From Phycisphaeraceae bacterium (GTDB lineage Bacteria > Planctomycetota > Phycisphaerae > Phycisphaerales > UBA1924): a stretch of 64,000 nucleotides of DNA. The stretch covers positions 3,247,688 to 3,311,687 of the forward strand of contig CP060234.1 of NCBI GenBank assembly GCA_023898685.1, read 5' to 3'. The notes under the pieces are model-generated. The model saw nothing but the letters and a program-made list of their open reading frames with translations. It had not been told where the DNA came from and searched no databases. Each line of letters opens with the position of its first letter. Within the stretch, counting starts at the first letter, position 1. The translations under genes and the position numbers were made by a program. This document shows positions 63,544 to 64,000 of this stretch, piece after piece.

Positions 63544-63589
63544 AAAGCAAAACCGGCCCGCTTTCGCGGGCCGATCGCAAGCTCCCCGA
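63544..63589. repeat. Gene-end hairpin motif, copy C
   Basis: AAAGCAAAA, then an 8-bp stem CGGCCCGC (63554-63561)/GCGGGCCG (63566-63573) with TTTC loop, then ATCG and CAAGCTCCCCGA (63578-63589). The flanking 12-mer matches copy B exactly and copy A at 11 of 12. On the - strand the stem ends in TTTTGCTTT, downstream of the second CDF gene. Confidence 0.6.
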
Positions 63590-63602
63590 CTATCAGGTCC
63601 GC

Positions 63603-63752
63603 GTGACCATCCGGTTCCTGATTCACGCCGGCGCGATCAAGCACTACAAGGCCAAATTCATCAATGAGGAGAAGCGGAGCTTCCGGCGAATAGCCAGGGA
63701 GGCGTGGGATGACCTCCAGCGACGGACCCAGGCGGGGCAGGCTCCAGCGTAA
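63603..63752 (+). CDS. Short ORF of unknown origin (49 codons), possibly a gene fragment
   Basis: The frame from GTG 63603 reads VTIRFLIHAGAIKHYKAKFI, then NEEKRSFRRIAREAWDDLQR, ending at 63752. It is open further upstream to 63546 but without ATG. The composition (aromatic, basic and acidic helix) looks like real protein sequence, not noise, but it is too short to place. It could be a fragment of a lost gene, or a genuine small ORF. No RBS was found. Confidence 0.35.
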   Translation: MTIRFLIHAGAIKHYKAKFINEEKRSFRRIAREAWDDLQRRTQAGQAPA

Positions 63753-63861
63753 CTCAGCCCAAATGGGCCTCCGACCGGCCATTGCGGGCTCTCAATGAGA
63801 TCCCGAACAAGTCGTTGGGCACGAATACCCCAAGATCTGGAATATCCCATCGCTCCGTTCT

Positions 63862-64000
63862 TCATGGCTCGGCAGCAGCTTCTCCAGCCGCCGCCTCGAA
63901 GACTTCCCATGCCGCGTGCAGGTTTATCAGCAAGATGCCGACGCCGACCACGAGATCCGGCCAAATCGAATCGCGCCACAGCCATCCCCCCGCCTGCACG
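63862..64000 (-). CDS. 3' end of a second CDF transporter gene (cut by window)
   Basis: The last 46 codons on the - strand read LWRDSIWPDLVVGVGILLIN and LHAAWEVFEAAAGEAAAEP, ending with TGA at 63862-63864. The same part of the CDF gene at 53991-54584 reads LWRDSIWPDLVVGIGIVLIN and LHAAWEVFKAARGEHREEP, and the DNA is visibly related base by base. So a paralogue begins in the region beyond position 64000. Most of the gene, including the metal-site helices, is outside the window. Confidence 0.85.
   Translation of the reverse strand, partial: VQAGGWLWRDSIWPDLVVGVGILLINLHAAWEVFEAAAGEAAAEP

Overview
The window is GC-rich, densely coding bacterial DNA. A planctomycete, probably of the class Phycisphaerae, is the best guess. 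This is an inference from gene content: tandem TPR-sulfotransferases, a type III glutamine synthetase, a heavy-metal RND pump with metal-binding adaptor domains, an STN-type secreted protein, a GspG-like tail on an otherwise unassigned protein, and short dispersed dyad repeats. No rRNA or other phylogenetic marker is present to prove it.

Layout. (1) 1-9907, + strand: the downstream part of a type VI secretion cluster in the order tssB-tssC-hcp-tagJ(impE)-tssE-tssF-tssG-tssH(clpV). The 5' end of tssB, and any tssA/I/J/K/L/M, lie outside the window. A strong intrinsic terminator and several hairpins surround hcp. (2) 10068-15650, + strand: glutamine synthetase III, then a four-PAS soluble histidine kinase overlapping a LuxR-type response regulator. 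(3) 15778-21496, - strand: a run of thioesterase, STAS protein, purN, a secreted HExxH/PDZ protein, a membrane-anchored protein of unknown function and thyA. Two copies of an 83-bp dyad repeat sit in this block, and one overlaps the start of the HExxH gene. (4) 21559-29625: a DinB-like protein, nadB, a lipoprotein, an M28/PDZ peptidase (- strand) and a one-piece glycine decarboxylase gcvP. (5) 29757-35500, - strand: two tandem TPR-sulfotransferase paralogues, an STN-domain protein, tRNA-Thr(CGU) and hflX. (6) 35810-43336: a secreted PQQ-type propeller protein, a SET-domain protein, a nitrilase-GNAT fusion and a large secreted carbohydrate-binding protein.

(7) 43675-63278 is an efflux and transport region. 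It holds a Cys-rich secreted peptide, a CusC/B/A-like heavy-metal RND system, an ammonium transporter with a putative porin, a compact CDF transporter (- strand), and a PepSY-like acidic protein followed by an OmpR/HK pair. A second TolC/adaptor/RND set follows immediately. The second tolC gene is split by one in-frame TGA while everything around it stays in frame. (8) 63279-64000 is a decayed end: a frameshifted DUF1003 remnant, a 49-codon orphan ORF and the 3' end of a second, closely related CDF gene.

The most useful non-gene signals are the paired 83-bp dyad repeats and a hairpin motif with a shared flanking 12-mer, present three times (about 51.36, 53.87 and 63.57 kb) at gene ends of the efflux region. 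No CRISPR array, insertion sequence or phage module was seen. I found no clearly new multi-gene system. The best leads are the interrupted efflux operon with its duplicated CDF gene, the repeated hairpin motif, and the SET and nitrilase-GNAT proteins.
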